From Timonella sp031979385 (GTDB lineage: Bacteria > Actinomycetota > Actinomycetes > Actinomycetales > Cellulomonadaceae): DNA of 64,000 bases. The notes beneath the pieces are model-generated. The model made no database searches and was not told where the DNA came from. It was given only the letters and a program-made list of their open reading frames with translations. Position 1 is the first letter of the stretch. Each line of letters begins with the position of its first letter. The translations under genes and the position numbers were made by a program. The stretch spans positions 138,574 to 202,573 of the forward strand of contig DALZEF010000003.1 of assembly GCA_031979385.1 (NCBI GenBank), given 5' to 3'. Positions 32,366 through 41,453 of the stretch are shown one piece after another.

Positions 32366-32872
32366 TGCGGTGTTCCGTTCTGCAGGTGCCTTGGGGGTGC
32401 GAACGGCGGCAAGCCTAAGCACCTGCAGTTGTGGATTGCGCCGCGTGACTGATAAGTCGGAGAAGTCTTTGTGAGTTCCACGTTCTGTGGGGTCACGCCC
32501 GTGGATCTCTGTGAACACGCCAGGTGCTCAAGGTTTAGGCGGTGACTGGCCGGGAGGCTTCACCCGTTACTGCGACCGAATGCGTTCAGGCTCGCGGGGC
32601 GTCCATCCCTATCCCAAGACAGGAATCAACAACAGCAACAACACACAATGCCGGCGACGCGTGGCATTGCGTGGAACTGGGATGCGTTGTTGTCATACAT
32701 GATGCTTCAAGTATTACACGACTCGGAAATGGATTAACAGTCGTCCACGTGTTGGGAAGGTCACGTCGCATGGTCCGTTGCAGATTAGCGACGATACGGT
32801 ACCCGCCCCTGCCACTCCCGACCCAGCCGCGCTGGGTCGGTGGCTGCGCTGGGAATAGCAGGGTCGTCAGAA
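32366..32872. other. Gene-free stretch between mfd and the ABC operon
   Basis: No coding sequence is convincing. It contains the mfd terminator-like hairpin (32818-32840), an imperfect fold built on AATGCC/GGCATT and CAACAAC/GTTGTTG (about 32630-32695), and the promoter region of the binding-protein gene. Confidence 0.6.
32818..32840 (-). terminator. Hairpin after mfd
   Basis: CCGACCCAGC and GCTGGGTCGG form a perfect 10-bp stem with a CGC loop, 33 bases after the mfd stop. Confidence 0.65.
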
Positions 32873-35800
32873 CTAGCGCCGGGTGCCTGCCTCCGCTGCA
32901 GCGCCCACATCGCCCTGCACGATGATGCGGATGAACTGGCGCGCCCAGTCGATGATCTCCTCGCCCCGCAGTGGCTTGCCGCCGATGCGGGAGGTCGTTG
33001 GGTATGGCACAAGCACGGTGCGCACGGCAGTCTTGATCATCGAACCAGGGTAGATCCGCTTGAGCCGTAGGGTGGCGGACTCTGGCAACTCGACCGGACC
33101 GAACCGCACGTACTTACCCTGCACGGTCACGTCGTGCACTCCGACCTCGCGCACGAAGTTGCGGAATGAAGCCACCAAGAACAGGTTGTTGACCGGCTCC
33201 GGCAACAGACCATAGCGGTCGAGTAGTTCGGTGCGGATGAACTCAAGTTGTTCCTCGGTCGTTGCCTCCGCGATCTTCCGGTACGCCTCAAGCCGCAGTC
33301 GCTCTCCCCCGATGTACTCGTGCGGGATGTGTGCGTCGATTGGCAACTCGATGGATACCTCGGGAACCTCTTGGGTGTACTCGCCCTTGAACGCGCTCAC
33401 TGCCTCACCGACCATGCGCACGTACAGGTCGAACCCGACCCCTGCGATGTGACCGGATTGTTCGCCGCCGAGTAGGTTACCGGCGCCACGGATCTCCAGG
33501 TCCTTCATCGCGACGGCCATACCGGCGCCAAGGTCGGTGTTCGCAGCGATTGTGGCGAGACGGTCGTGCGCGGTGTCGGTCAGTGGTTTTTCCGGTGGGT
33601 ACAGGAAGTAGGCGTAGGCGCGTTCGCGGCCACGGCCGACTCGCCCACGCAACTGGTGTAACTGGGACAGGCCGAGCCGGTCGGAACGCTCCACGATCAG
33701 GGTGTTGGCGTTCGAGATGTCGAGGCCGGTCTCGATGATCGTGGTGGAGACGAGCACGTCGAACTTCTTCTCCCAGAAGTCGAGGATGACCTGTTCCAGT
33801 TCGTGCTCGCTCATCTTTCCGTGGGCCACGCGCACGCGGGCCTCGGGGACGAGTTCCATCAGGTGCGAGGCAGTGCGGTTGATCGAGTCGACCTTGTTGT
33901 GGACGTAGAACACCTGGCCTTCGCGGAGCAGTTCACGTCGGATTGCGGCAACGATCTGCTTGTCCTCGTACGCGCCCACGTAGGTGAGCACGGGGTGCCG
34001 TTCCTCTGGCGGTGTGGCCAGTGTGGACATTTCGCGGATACCGGTCACGGCCATTTCGAGGGTGCGCGGAATCGGGGTTGCGCTCATCGCGAGCACGTCC
34101 ACGTTGGTCCGCAGTTGCTTGAGGGTTTCCTTGTGCTCAACCCCGAACCGCTGTTCCTCATCAATGACCACAAGCCCCAAGTCCTTGAAGTGCACCGATC
34201 CTGAGAGCAGGCGGTGGGTACCGATCACAACATCGACCTTGCCCTTGGACAGGTCATCGAGTACGGCCTTGGCTTCTTTGTCGGATTGGAAGCGCGAGAG
34301 CGCCTTCACGGTCACGGGGAATCCGGCGTAGCGCTCGGAGAACGTGTCGTAGTGCTGCTGCACGAGCAGGGTTGTGGGCACGAGAACCGCAACCTGCTTG
34401 CCATCCTGCACGGCCTTGAACGCGGCGCGCACCGCAATCTCGGTTTTACCGTAGCCAACGTCACCACAGATGAGGCGGTCCATGGGGAGTTCCTTCTCCA
34501 TGTCGGCTTTGACCTCATCGATCGTGGCCAACTGGTCGGGCGTCTCGATGTACGCGAAAGCGTCCTCGAGTTCGCGCTGCCATGGGGTGTCCGGTGCAAA
34601 CGCGTGCCCTTGGGTTGCCTGACGCGCCGAGTACAGGCGGATCAGTTCGCCCGCGATCTCCCGGATCGCCTTGCGGGCGCGGGACTTGGTTTTCTGCCAG
34701 TCCGAGCCGCCCATCTTGTTGACAGTTGGTGCCTCGCCGCCCGTGTACTTTGTGATCTGGTCGAGTTGGTCCATCGGCACGAACAGGCGGTCGGCGGGCT
34801 GCCCCTTGCGAGACGCCGCGTATTCGATGACCATGTACTCACGTATGGCCGCATTCGCACCGCCAAGCGCGCGCTGCGTCAGTTCGATGAATCGTCCGAC
34901 ACCGTGCTGCTCGTGCACCACGAAGTCGCCGGTGCGCAGTTGCAGCGGGTCCACGACATTGCGTCGTTTGGATGGCATCTTGCGCATGTCGCGTGTTGAG
35001 GTTCCGACGCGCCCAGTGAGATCCGCCTCGGAGAACAGCGCGAACTGCAGGTCAGTGGCCACGAATCCCGTCCCTGCCGGGAACGGGATCACATGGACAA
35101 CACCGGCTTCAATATCACCGGTCAGGTCTGTGTCGAGGCGTGCTGGAACATCGAGTTTTCCAAAATTTTCGACGAGTCGCTTGGCAGGTCCCGGCCCCTC
35201 GGCCGCCATGACCAGACGCCAACCTGCACGTTGCAGTGATTTCACGTCATCGAGTGCCCGGTCGAGATCTCCGCGGTAGGTTTCTACATCACGCGCGTTG
35301 ACCTTGAGCACTCGCGCGGGCTCGATTCCGTCCTGTTGCAGGGACTCGAACAGTTGCCTCTCAAGGTCGGCCTCGCGGGCCTCCTCCGCACTCATTCCTT
35401 CGGGAAGTGGCGTCGCACCGAGACCGAACGAGGCGAAGCCCCACCAACCGAGCGAACGTTGTGAGGCAATGTACTCGGCCTGTTCGAGCGTCAGGAACGA
35501 TGCAGCAGACAGGTCGATCGGGGTCTTTCCCCCGGCTGCCGCACCGGTCCATGCCGCGGCCAAGAACTCCTCGGTGGTTGCCACCAGATCGTGTGCCCGG
35601 CGTCGAATACGTTCAGGATCGCTGAGCACGATGAGCGATTCCGGGTCGAGCAGGTCGGCAATGGGAACCATCTTCTGCACGAGTGCCGGGGCAAGGGATT
35701 CCATGCCCTCAACCGCAACACCGTGCGCAAGTTTCTCAAGCATCTCGGCGGCGCCGCCACTTGAGGTCTGCGCAAGTTCGGCGGCCCGTTCCCGCACCTG

Positions 35801-36559
35801 CTCAGTGAGCAGCAACTCCCGGCACGGCGGAGCCCACAGACCCTGTTCGGCGATCTCAAGCGAGCGCTGGTCGGCCACCGCGAAGCTACGGATCTCCTCG
35901 ACCTCGTCGCCCCAGAACTCCACGCGCAACGGGTGCGCCTCGGTCGGAGGAAAGACATCGAGGATGCCACCGCGTACCGCGAACTCGCCGCGGCGCTCCA
36001 CCATGTCCACGCGAGCGTAGGCCGCATTGGCTAGCGCTTCCGCCACCTCGGACAGATCAGCAGAATCCCCTGCCTGAAGGCGTACGGGTGCAAGATCGCC
36101 CAAACCTGCCACGACAGGCTGTAATAACGCACGCACCGGCATCACAAGCGCCCGGATCCGTCCGGTCATTCCCTCGTCAGTTGGGTGAGCAAGCCTACGG
36201 AACACGGCCAAGCGGCGTGCCACGGTGTCCGCGCGCGGTGATAGACGCTCGTGCGGCAGCGTCTCCCACGCCGGTAGGGCGGCCACAGACTCGTATGGCA
36301 GATAACAGCGCAGAGCGTTCGTCAACTCGTCAGCCTCACGACCTGTCGCGGTGACAATCACCACAGGACGCGAGGGCTCGTCGGAAATCTGCGGAACCGG
36401 TCCGGAACTCGCCCGCGCCCCCGCCATTGCGGCCAGCAATGGTGCGCGCACACCGGGACTCACCACGACGTTTAGTGCTCCACGCGCCGGGACGGAATGA
36501 ATGACCTCCCGCGCGGCGTTGTCCTCGAAGAGTGCTGGGATAATTCCCGAGAGGTTCAT
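32873..36559 (-). CDS. mfd: Transcription-repair coupling factor Mfd
   Basis: The 1228-residue protein has every Mfd domain: a UvrB-like N-terminal module (about 1-480) with RRGEFAVRGGILDVFPP, the RNA polymerase-interacting CarD-like domain (about 500-590: DFVVHEQHGVGRFIELTQ), the SF2 translocase with Walker A GDVGYGKTEIAVRAAF, VIDEEQRFGVEHKE and SATPIPRTLEMA, the second lobe with GRVGRGRERAYAYFLYPP, and the TRCF C-terminal domain. It removes RNA polymerase stalled at DNA lesions and recruits UvrA. The ATG has AAAGG upstream. It is divergent from ilvD. Confidence 0.97.
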   Translation of the reverse strand: MNLSGIIPALFEDNAAREVIHSVPARGALNVVVSPGVRAPLLAAMAGARASSGPVPQISDEPSRPVVIVTATGREADELTNALRCYLPYESVAALPAWETLPHERLSPRADTVARRLAVFRRLAHPTDEGMTGRIRALVMPVRALLQPVVAGLGDLAPVRLQAGDSADLSEVAEALANAAYARVDMVERRGEFAVRGGILDVFPPTEAHPLRVEFWGDEVEEIRSFAVADQRSLEIAEQGLWAPPCRELLLTEQVRERAAELAQTSSGGAAEMLEKLAHGVAVEGMESLAPALVQKMVPIADLLDPESLIVLSDPERIRRRAHDLVATTEEFLAAAWTGAAAGGKTPIDLSAASFLTLEQAEYIASQRSLGWWGFASFGLGATPLPEGMSAEEAREADLERQLFESLQQDGIEPARVLKVNARDVETYRGDLDRALDDVKSLQRAGWRLVMAAEGPGPAKRLVENFGKLDVPARLDTDLTGDIEAGVVHVIPFPAGTGFVATDLQFALFSEADLTGRVGTSTRDMRKMPSKRRNVVDPLQLRTGDFVVHEQHGVGRFIELTQRALGGANAAIREYMVIEYAASRKGQPADRLFVPMDQLDQITKYTGGEAPTVNKMGGSDWQKTKSRARKAIREIAGELIRLYSARQATQGHAFAPDTPWQRELEDAFAYIETPDQLATIDEVKADMEKELPMDRLICGDVGYGKTEIAVRAAFKAVQDGKQVAVLVPTTLLVQQHYDTFSERYAGFPVTVKALSRFQSDKEAKAVLDDLSKGKVDVVIGTHRLLSGSVHFKDLGLVVIDEEQRFGVEHKETLKQLRTNVDVLAMSATPIPRTLEMAVTGIREMSTLATPPEERHPVLTYVGAYEDKQIVAAIRRELLREGQVFYVHNKVDSINRTASHLMELVPEARVRVAHGKMSEHELEQVILDFWEKKFDVLVSTTIIETGLDISNANTLIVERSDRLGLSQLHQLRGRVGRGRERAYAYFLYPPEKPLTDTAHDRLATIAANTDLGAGMAVAMKDLEIRGAGNLLGGEQSGHIAGVGFDLYVRMVGEAVSAFKGEYTQEVPEVSIELPIDAHIPHEYIGGERLRLEAYRKIAEATTEEQLEFIRTELLDRYGLLPEPVNNLFLVASFRNFVREVGVHDVTVQGKYVRFGPVELPESATLRLKRIYPGSMIKTAVRTVLVPYPTTSRIGGKPLRGEEIIDWARQFIRIIVQGDVGAAAEAGTRR

Positions 36560-36712
36560 TGCGACCTTTTCTTATGTCTTCAGTTACTCGGATAGTGCTG
36601 CGGGCCAACCGGACATTTGTTTCAGTGAGTGAACAAACAGGCGCCCAACCTATGGACAGTACTACGATAGTTGAATCGGTTTTTTGCCCTAGTTGAAGTT
36701 GGAAGTGCTCCG

Positions 36713-38566
36713 ATGCCACAGTTACGATCCCGCACAGTTACCCATGGTAGGAACATGGCCGGCGCACGTGCGCTACTACGCGCAGCCGGCGTCGACGGTA
36801 ATGACTTTGGCAAGCCAATTATCGCAGTTGCCAACTCATTCACCGAGTTCGTTCCAGGCCACACCCACCTCCAGCCCGTCGGACGCATCGTCTCCGACGC
36901 CATCAAGGCCGCTGGCGGCATCCCCCGCGAGTTCAACACCATCGCCGTGGACGACGGAATCGCCATGGGACACGGCGGCATGCTGTACTCGCTGCCATCC
37001 CGCGATCTGATCGCTGACTCGGTCGAATACATGGTTGAAGCCCACTGCGCGGACGCAATCGTGTGTATTTCGAACTGTGACAAGATCACCCCGGGTATGC
37101 TCAACGCCTCGCTGCGTCTCAACATTCCAGTGATCTTCGTCTCCGGTGGTCCCATGGAGGCTGGAAAGGTCGTCGTTGCGGACGGTGTGGCCAAGACCCA
37201 CCTCAACCTCGTGAACGCGATCAACTACTCCGCTGACGACAACGTGTCGGATGAGGCACTGGCCAAGGTCGAAGAGGCCGCCTGCCCGACCTGTGGTTCG
37301 TGCTCCGGTATGTTCACCGCAAACTCGATGAACTGCCTGACCGAAGCCCTCGGACTCTCTCTCCCGGGCAACGGTTCGACCCTGGCAACCCACGAGAAGC
37401 GCCGTGCCCTGTTCGAGGAAGCGGGCCGCACCATCGTGCGCTTGGCAGAGCGCTACTACTTCGAGGACGACGACTCGATCCTCCCCCGCAACATCGCAAA
37501 CAAGGCAGCGTTCAACAACGCAATGGCCCTCGACGTTGCAATGGGCGGTTCCACCAACACCGTGCTGCACATCCTCGCAGCCGCACAGGAAGCGGAACTC
37601 GACTTCACCCTCGCGGACATCGAGGACATCTCACGCCGCGTGCCATGCATCTCCAAGGTGGCCCCAAACCACCCGAACTACCACATGGAGGACGTCCACC
37701 GTGCAGGTGGAGTCCCCGCACTGCTCGGTGAGTTGAACCGTGGCGGCCTACTCGAAACGGATGTCACCTCGGTACATACGCCAACTCTGCAGGAATGGCT
37801 CGACGACTGGGACATCCGCGGCGGCAAGGCAACCCCCGTCGCAACCGAGTTGTTCTACGCCGCACCAGGTGGCGTGCGCACCACCCTCGCATTCTCCACG
37901 AACAACCGCTGGGAATCGCTCGACACCGACTCCGAAGGTGGCTGCATCCGCTCCGTTGAACACGCCTACACCGCCGAGGGTGGTCTCGCAGTACTGCGCG
38001 GAAACATCGCCGAAGATGGCGCGATCTTCAAGACCGCCGGCGTTGACCCAGACGTCTTCCATTTCAAGGGCCGCGCACTCGTGTGCGAGTCTCAGGAAGA
38101 GGCCGTGGAGAAGATTCTGTCCAAGCAGGTTCTTCCAGGTCACGTCGTGGTTGTCCGCTACGAGGGACCAGCCGGTGGCCCGGGCATGCAGGAGATGCTC
38201 TACCCCACCTCGTTCATCAAGGGACGTGGCCTTGGCAAGGTCTGCGCACTCATCACCGACGGTCGCTTCTCCGGTGGTTCCTCCGGTATCTCCATCGGTC
38301 ACGTCTCACCCGAGGCGGCAGCCGGTGGTGTGATCGGTCTGATCGAGAACGATGACGAGATCGAGATCGACGTGAACTCACGCTCCATCACGCTGCTCGT
38401 GCCAGACGAGGTCATCGCTGAGCGCCGCGCCAAGATGGAGGCCTCCGAACGCCCATGGCAGCCAAAGAACCGTGAGCGTAAGGTCTCCGCGGCACTGCGC
38501 GCTTATGCCGCAATGGCACTTTCCGCCGACAAGGGTGCAGTACGCGACATCAGCCGCCTAGGCTAA
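36713..38566 (+). CDS. ilvD: Dihydroxy-acid dehydratase
   Basis: The ATG at 36713 (MPQLRSRTVTHGRNMAGARAL) is preceded by GGAAG and gives 617 residues, the usual size. The iron-sulfur ligands are visible in NCDKITPGM and PTCGSCSGMFTANSMN, with DGRFSGGSSGISIGHVSPEAA near the C-terminus. The enzyme makes the 2-oxo acid precursors of valine, leucine and isoleucine. Its leader carries two direct TAGTTGAA copies (36668 and 36690), but no T-box or attenuator leader peptide is evident. It converges on pth across a long hairpin. Confidence 0.96.
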   Translation: MPQLRSRTVTHGRNMAGARALLRAAGVDGNDFGKPIIAVANSFTEFVPGHTHLQPVGRIVSDAIKAAGGIPREFNTIAVDDGIAMGHGGMLYSLPSRDLIADSVEYMVEAHCADAIVCISNCDKITPGMLNASLRLNIPVIFVSGGPMEAGKVVVADGVAKTHLNLVNAINYSADDNVSDEALAKVEEAACPTCGSCSGMFTANSMNCLTEALGLSLPGNGSTLATHEKRRALFEEAGRTIVRLAERYYFEDDDSILPRNIANKAAFNNAMALDVAMGGSTNTVLHILAAAQEAELDFTLADIEDISRRVPCISKVAPNHPNYHMEDVHRAGGVPALLGELNRGGLLETDVTSVHTPTLQEWLDDWDIRGGKATPVATELFYAAPGGVRTTLAFSTNNRWESLDTDSEGGCIRSVEHAYTAEGGLAVLRGNIAEDGAIFKTAGVDPDVFHFKGRALVCESQEEAVEKILSKQVLPGHVVVVRYEGPAGGPGMQEMLYPTSFIKGRGLGKVCALITDGRFSGGSSGISIGHVSPEAAAGGVIGLIENDDEIEIDVNSRSITLLVPDEVIAERRAKMEASERPWQPKNRERKVSAALRAYAAMALSADKGAVRDISRLG

Positions 38567-38579
38567 CCCCCAATAACAA

Positions 38580-38646
38580 CTAGGGTACGGTTTTCTATGT
38601 TTCGCCTAATAAATAATTAGGCAAAACATAGAAAACCGTACCCTAG
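38580..38646. terminator. Long bidirectional terminator between ilvD and pth
   Basis: Arms 38580-38610 and 38616-38646 (31 bp each, CTAGGGTACGG... at the base) pair with one mismatch around AAATA. The mismatch is G-U on the minus strand, favouring the pth side. It is far longer than needed for termination. Confidence 0.8.
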
Positions 38647-38657
38647 CAGCTATGAAG

Positions 38658-39254
38658 TTACTTAGTGTGGAACTTCTGCTGCGCTTCAAGCAACCCGTGC
38701 GTCACGATCATCTCGGCGCAGTCGGCCGAGCCGTCCAACAGGAACGGTAGTTCCTTGGCCTCGGATGCGCTGAAGTTCTTGAGCACGTAGTCGGCCACGT
38801 CCATACGCCCCGGCGGTCGCCCAATGCCTGCGCGCACACGGATATAGCTCTTGGTGCCCAACGCCTTGGTGATGTCGCGCAGACCGTTGTGTCCGCCCTC
38901 GCCACCGCCGATCTTGCACTTGATGTCTCCAAACGGAATGTCCAACTCGTCATGCACGACGACAACGTTCTCGGGATCCACGTTGAAGTACTTGGCCAAC
39001 CCTGCAACAGGTCCACCCGAGGTGTTCATATAGGTGTTGGGCTTAGCAAGGATTACGCGAGGGCCGGGTGCGCCACCGGGCATCATCCCCATACGTGCCT
39101 CAGCGACCTGAGCGTTGGCGCGGTGCGCCGAAAACTTCGCGCCTGCGCGTCCCGCAAGCACGTCAAGCACCATGTGCCCAATGTTGTGGCGGTTGCCCGC
39201 ATACTTCGGACCAGGGTTACCCAGTCCCACGATCAAATACAGGTCATCAGCCAT
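38658..39254 (-). CDS. pth: Peptidyl-tRNA hydrolase
   Basis: Start at 39254 (MADDLYLIVGLGNPGPKYAGNRHNIG) with GAAGGAA upstream gives 198 residues. The catalytic His lies in RHNIGHMVLD, and the substrate-binding motifs are KPNTYMNTSGGPV and HDELDIPFG. Pth releases peptides from prematurely dropped peptidyl-tRNAs. It lies downstream of rplY, a common pairing (rplY-pth), and about 150 bases separate their coding regions. The frame is open to 39338, but that part is not conserved. Confidence 0.96.
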   Translation of the reverse strand: MADDLYLIVGLGNPGPKYAGNRHNIGHMVLDVLAGRAGAKFSAHRANAQVAEARMGMMPGGAPGPRVILAKPNTYMNTSGGPVAGLAKYFNVDPENVVVVHDELDIPFGDIKCKIGGGEGGHNGLRDITKALGTKSYIRVRAGIGRPPGRMDVADYVLKNFSASEAKELPFLLDGSADCAEMIVTHGLLEAQQKFHTK

Positions 39255-39390
39255 TTCATATTCCTTCGACCTAACGTAACTAGGCTCAACAAGTACACCC
39301 TCGGCACGGCGCCACACACGCCCAAACCAACGAAACACTTACCACTCCCAACCCGCCACCCATAAAACCGAACGTCACAACGAAACGAAC

Positions 39391-39405
39391 CGGCTCGTCG
39401 CCAAG
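39391..39405. repeat. Family A repeat end between pth and rplY
   Basis: CGGCTCGTCGCCAAG is the inverse of CTTGGCGACGAG, the end also seen at 27890. No clear matching left end is present. Confidence 0.5.
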
Positions 39406-39440
39406 CACAATCCGACTCGACAACACGAAGATACAAGTCA

Positions 39441-39464
39441 GGGCGCCCAGCATGCCAGGCGCCC
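39441..39464 (-). terminator. Hairpin after rplY
   Basis: GGGCGCC and GGCGCCC form a 7-bp GC stem with a 10-base loop, 42 bases after the rplY stop. Confidence 0.6.
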
Positions 39465-39505
39465 CAACCGTTGCTTCAACGCGGCGCATCACGCGCCGAC
39501 CCGTA

Positions 39506-39790
39506 TCAGGCTACGAAGAAGTCGATGTGCTCGATAACGCGGCCAACCGAGTCGCGCTGAACGTCCTTGATCGATACAGCAACAACCTTGCCGTCAACCT
39601 CAAGGTCGATGGTCTCGGTGCGGTTGTTCTTCACAACGAGGAATGCCTCGTGTGCGTCAACAACGATGTGCTGAGCCTCGGAACCAGCCGAGTAAAGAAC
39701 CGATGGGACCTGGCCGTCACGGCGAGCCTGACGAGCAGCACCCTTACCGAAAGCCGAACGAGCGGAAGCAACAAGCTTTGCGTTTGCCAT
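39506..39790 (-). CDS. rplY: 50S ribosomal protein bL25, short form
   Basis: The ATG at 39790 (MANAKLVASARSAFGKGAARQAR) with TAGGAG upstream gives 94 residues. The sequence is the 5S rRNA-binding domain of bL25: QVPSVLYSAGSEAQHIVVDAHEAF and VSIKDVQRDSVGRVIEHIDFF. It stops right where the second (CTC/TL5) beta domain begins in most actinobacterial homologues, which reach about 200 residues. The length equals the short E. coli form. There is no remnant of the second domain downstream, so this looks like a genuine short form or an old truncation. Confidence 0.93.
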   Translation of the reverse strand: MANAKLVASARSAFGKGAARQARRDGQVPSVLYSAGSEAQHIVVDAHEAFLVVKNNRTETIDLEVDGKVVAVSIKDVQRDSVGRVIEHIDFFVA

Positions 39791-40215
39791 AATTGCGCTC
39801 CTAATCTTTGTGTTGTGGCGCCGAAGCGCGGTGGACATGGACCTTATGAACTTTCCCGTAAGATCAGTTCACGCGAGGGCCAAGGAACACAACCGGAGTT
39901 GCCGGGCAGAACGCCACGAAAAATGTGCGGACTACTGCGCGCACGAACAGATGCCTGCTGTGCGGTTCCTCGACTCACGACACAACGGAACGCAAGGAGC
40001 GAACCGCCCAGTCGATAACGGAGCCGACCACCTTCGGGTTGTCGCGGCATCTTTCCGCGAGCCCATGTTTGTGAAGGAGGCCCCTCCCTCGCCAAGGCAC
40101 GGTTTCAAGTATAGGGACACGTGCGGCTGGAATACAGCCACGGCAGTAGTTGGCGGTCAACGTCACAGTTTTCGGGCACGGTTTTCTGGGTGGCGGCCTT
40201 CTGTACTGCCGTTTT

Positions 40216-40233
40216 CATTGCCGACGAGCCGTC
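40216..40233. repeat. Family A repeat end
   Basis: CATTGCCGACGAGCCGTC is identical, including flanking TTT, to the copy at the start codon of the gene at 61776. Confidence 0.55.
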
Positions 40234-40317
40234 ATTATTTTGGCGTCCGTTGCGTTGCGCCGTCTTGGGCTATGGTGCGCTGCAATACGCGGCCCTGTGT
40301 TGCACACACCTGTGTGG

Positions 40318-40387
40318 TCGATGGGGCTCGTTATGTCCACATACCCTGAATTTTTCTGAGAACCCGGACGGTTTTGGCCCCATCGAG
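40318..40387. repeat. Family B hairpin downstream of prs
   Basis: TCGATGGGGC pairs with GCCCCATCGA, and inner GTCC/GGAC segments also pair. The core shares AACCCGGACGGTTTT with the element in dppD. It ends 83 bases beyond the prs stop and may serve as its terminator. Confidence 0.6.
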
Positions 40388-40469
40388 CACGGCAGGCGAC
40401 AACAAGAACGCCCGGTCACACCGTACGAGACAGTGCGACCGGGCGTTCCAACTGCAGAAAACAGACTGT

Positions 40470-41453
40470 TTAGGAGTTGCCCTCGAACAGTGACGTCACC
40501 GAACCATCGGCGAAGACCTCTTCGATTGCGCGTGCGATCAGTGGGGCAATCGAGAGCACGGTGAGCTTTTCAAAGCGCTTCTCAGCGCTGATGGGCAGAG
40601 TGTCGGTGACGATGACCTCGGACGCACCGCACTCCTGGAGGCGGGTTGCGGCTGGGTCGGACAGTACACCGTGCGTTGCCGCCACGATGACTTCGCTCGC
40701 ACCGGATTCAAGACACACACGAACCGCCTCTGCGATCGTGCCCCCGGTGTCGATCAGGTCATCCACGAGGACGCAGGTGCGACCGGAAACATCACCGACA
40801 ACGCGGTTGGCCACCGCCTGGTTAGGCTGGTTGATGTCACGGGTCTTGTGCACGAATGCGAGCGGGTGTCCTCCGAGCTTGGCAGCCCACTTCTCAGCAA
40901 CCTTGATTCGACCGGCATCAGGCGACACGACAGTCACGTTGGACAGGTCCACGCGAGACTTCACGTATTCGGTGAGCAGCGGCATAGCCCACAGGTGATC
41001 CACTGGACCGTTGAAGAATCCTTGAAGCTGCGCCGTGTGCAGGTCCACGCTCATCATGCGGTCCGCGCCCGCAACCTCGAACATGTCCGCGAGGAGGCGT
41101 GCCGAGATTGGTTCACGACCCTTGTGCTTCTTGTCTTGACGCGCATACCCGTAGAACGGCATGACCACGGTGATGCTCTTGGCAGACGCACGCTTGAGAG
41201 CGTCAACCATGATGAGCTGCTCCATGATCCACTGGTTGATCGGAGCGGTGTGGGACTGCAGAACGTAAACGTCGGCACCTCGAACGGATTCACCGAATCG
41301 AACGTAGATCTCACCGTTCGCGAAGTCGTATGCCGAGGTTGGAAGGAGCTCGGTGCCCAACTCCTCCGCAACGGCAGCTGCGAGTTCAGGGTGTGCACGG
41401 CCGGACACGAGTACGAGTCGCTTGGTGCCGTCAGCGGACAGAATGCCGGTCAT
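40470..41453 (-). CDS. prs: Ribose-phosphate pyrophosphokinase
   Basis: The 327-residue enzyme makes PRPP from ribose 5-phosphate and ATP. Motifs: the flexible loop YGYARQDKKHKGREP, DLHTAQLQGFF, VVSPDAGRIK and the PRPP-binding loop VLVDDLIDTGGTI. Its ATG overlaps the TAA of glmU (TAATG), giving the classic glmU-prs pair in which both genes feed nucleotide-sugar and nucleotide synthesis. Confidence 0.97.
   Translation of the reverse strand: MTGILSADGTKRLVLVSGRAHPELAAAVAEELGTELLPTSAYDFANGEIYVRFGESVRGADVYVLQSHTAPINQWIMEQLIMVDALKRASAKSITVVMPFYGYARQDKKHKGREPISARLLADMFEVAGADRMMSVDLHTAQLQGFFNGPVDHLWAMPLLTEYVKSRVDLSNVTVVSPDAGRIKVAEKWAAKLGGHPLAFVHKTRDINQPNQAVANRVVGDVSGRTCVLVDDLIDTGGTIAEAVRVCLESGASEVIVAATHGVLSDPAATRLQECGASEVIVTDTLPISAEKRFEKLTVLSIAPLIARAIEEVFADGSVTSLFEGNS

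Larger units (their letters stand above)
39791..40469. other. Gene-free stretch between prs and rplY
   Basis: About 680 bases with no convincing gene. It holds a family A end (40216-40233), a family B hairpin (40318-40387) and, near 39800, the rplY promoter region. No RNA gene is recognisable; the part between 39850 and 40130 remains unexplained. Confidence 0.6.

Noticed and set aside
32542..32925. 127-codon frame between the ABC operon and mfd
   Set aside because: Overlaps the 3' end of mfd on the opposite strand, has no similarity, and includes the mfd terminator hairpin.
36560..36712. T-box or leader-peptide attenuator before ilvD
   Set aside because: No T-box core and no run of Ile/Val/Leu codons in a short frame; only two TAGTTGAA direct repeats.
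39810..40349. 179-codon open frame between rplY and prs
   Set aside because: Biased composition, no ribosome site, and it spans a family A repeat; overlaps the rplY start region.
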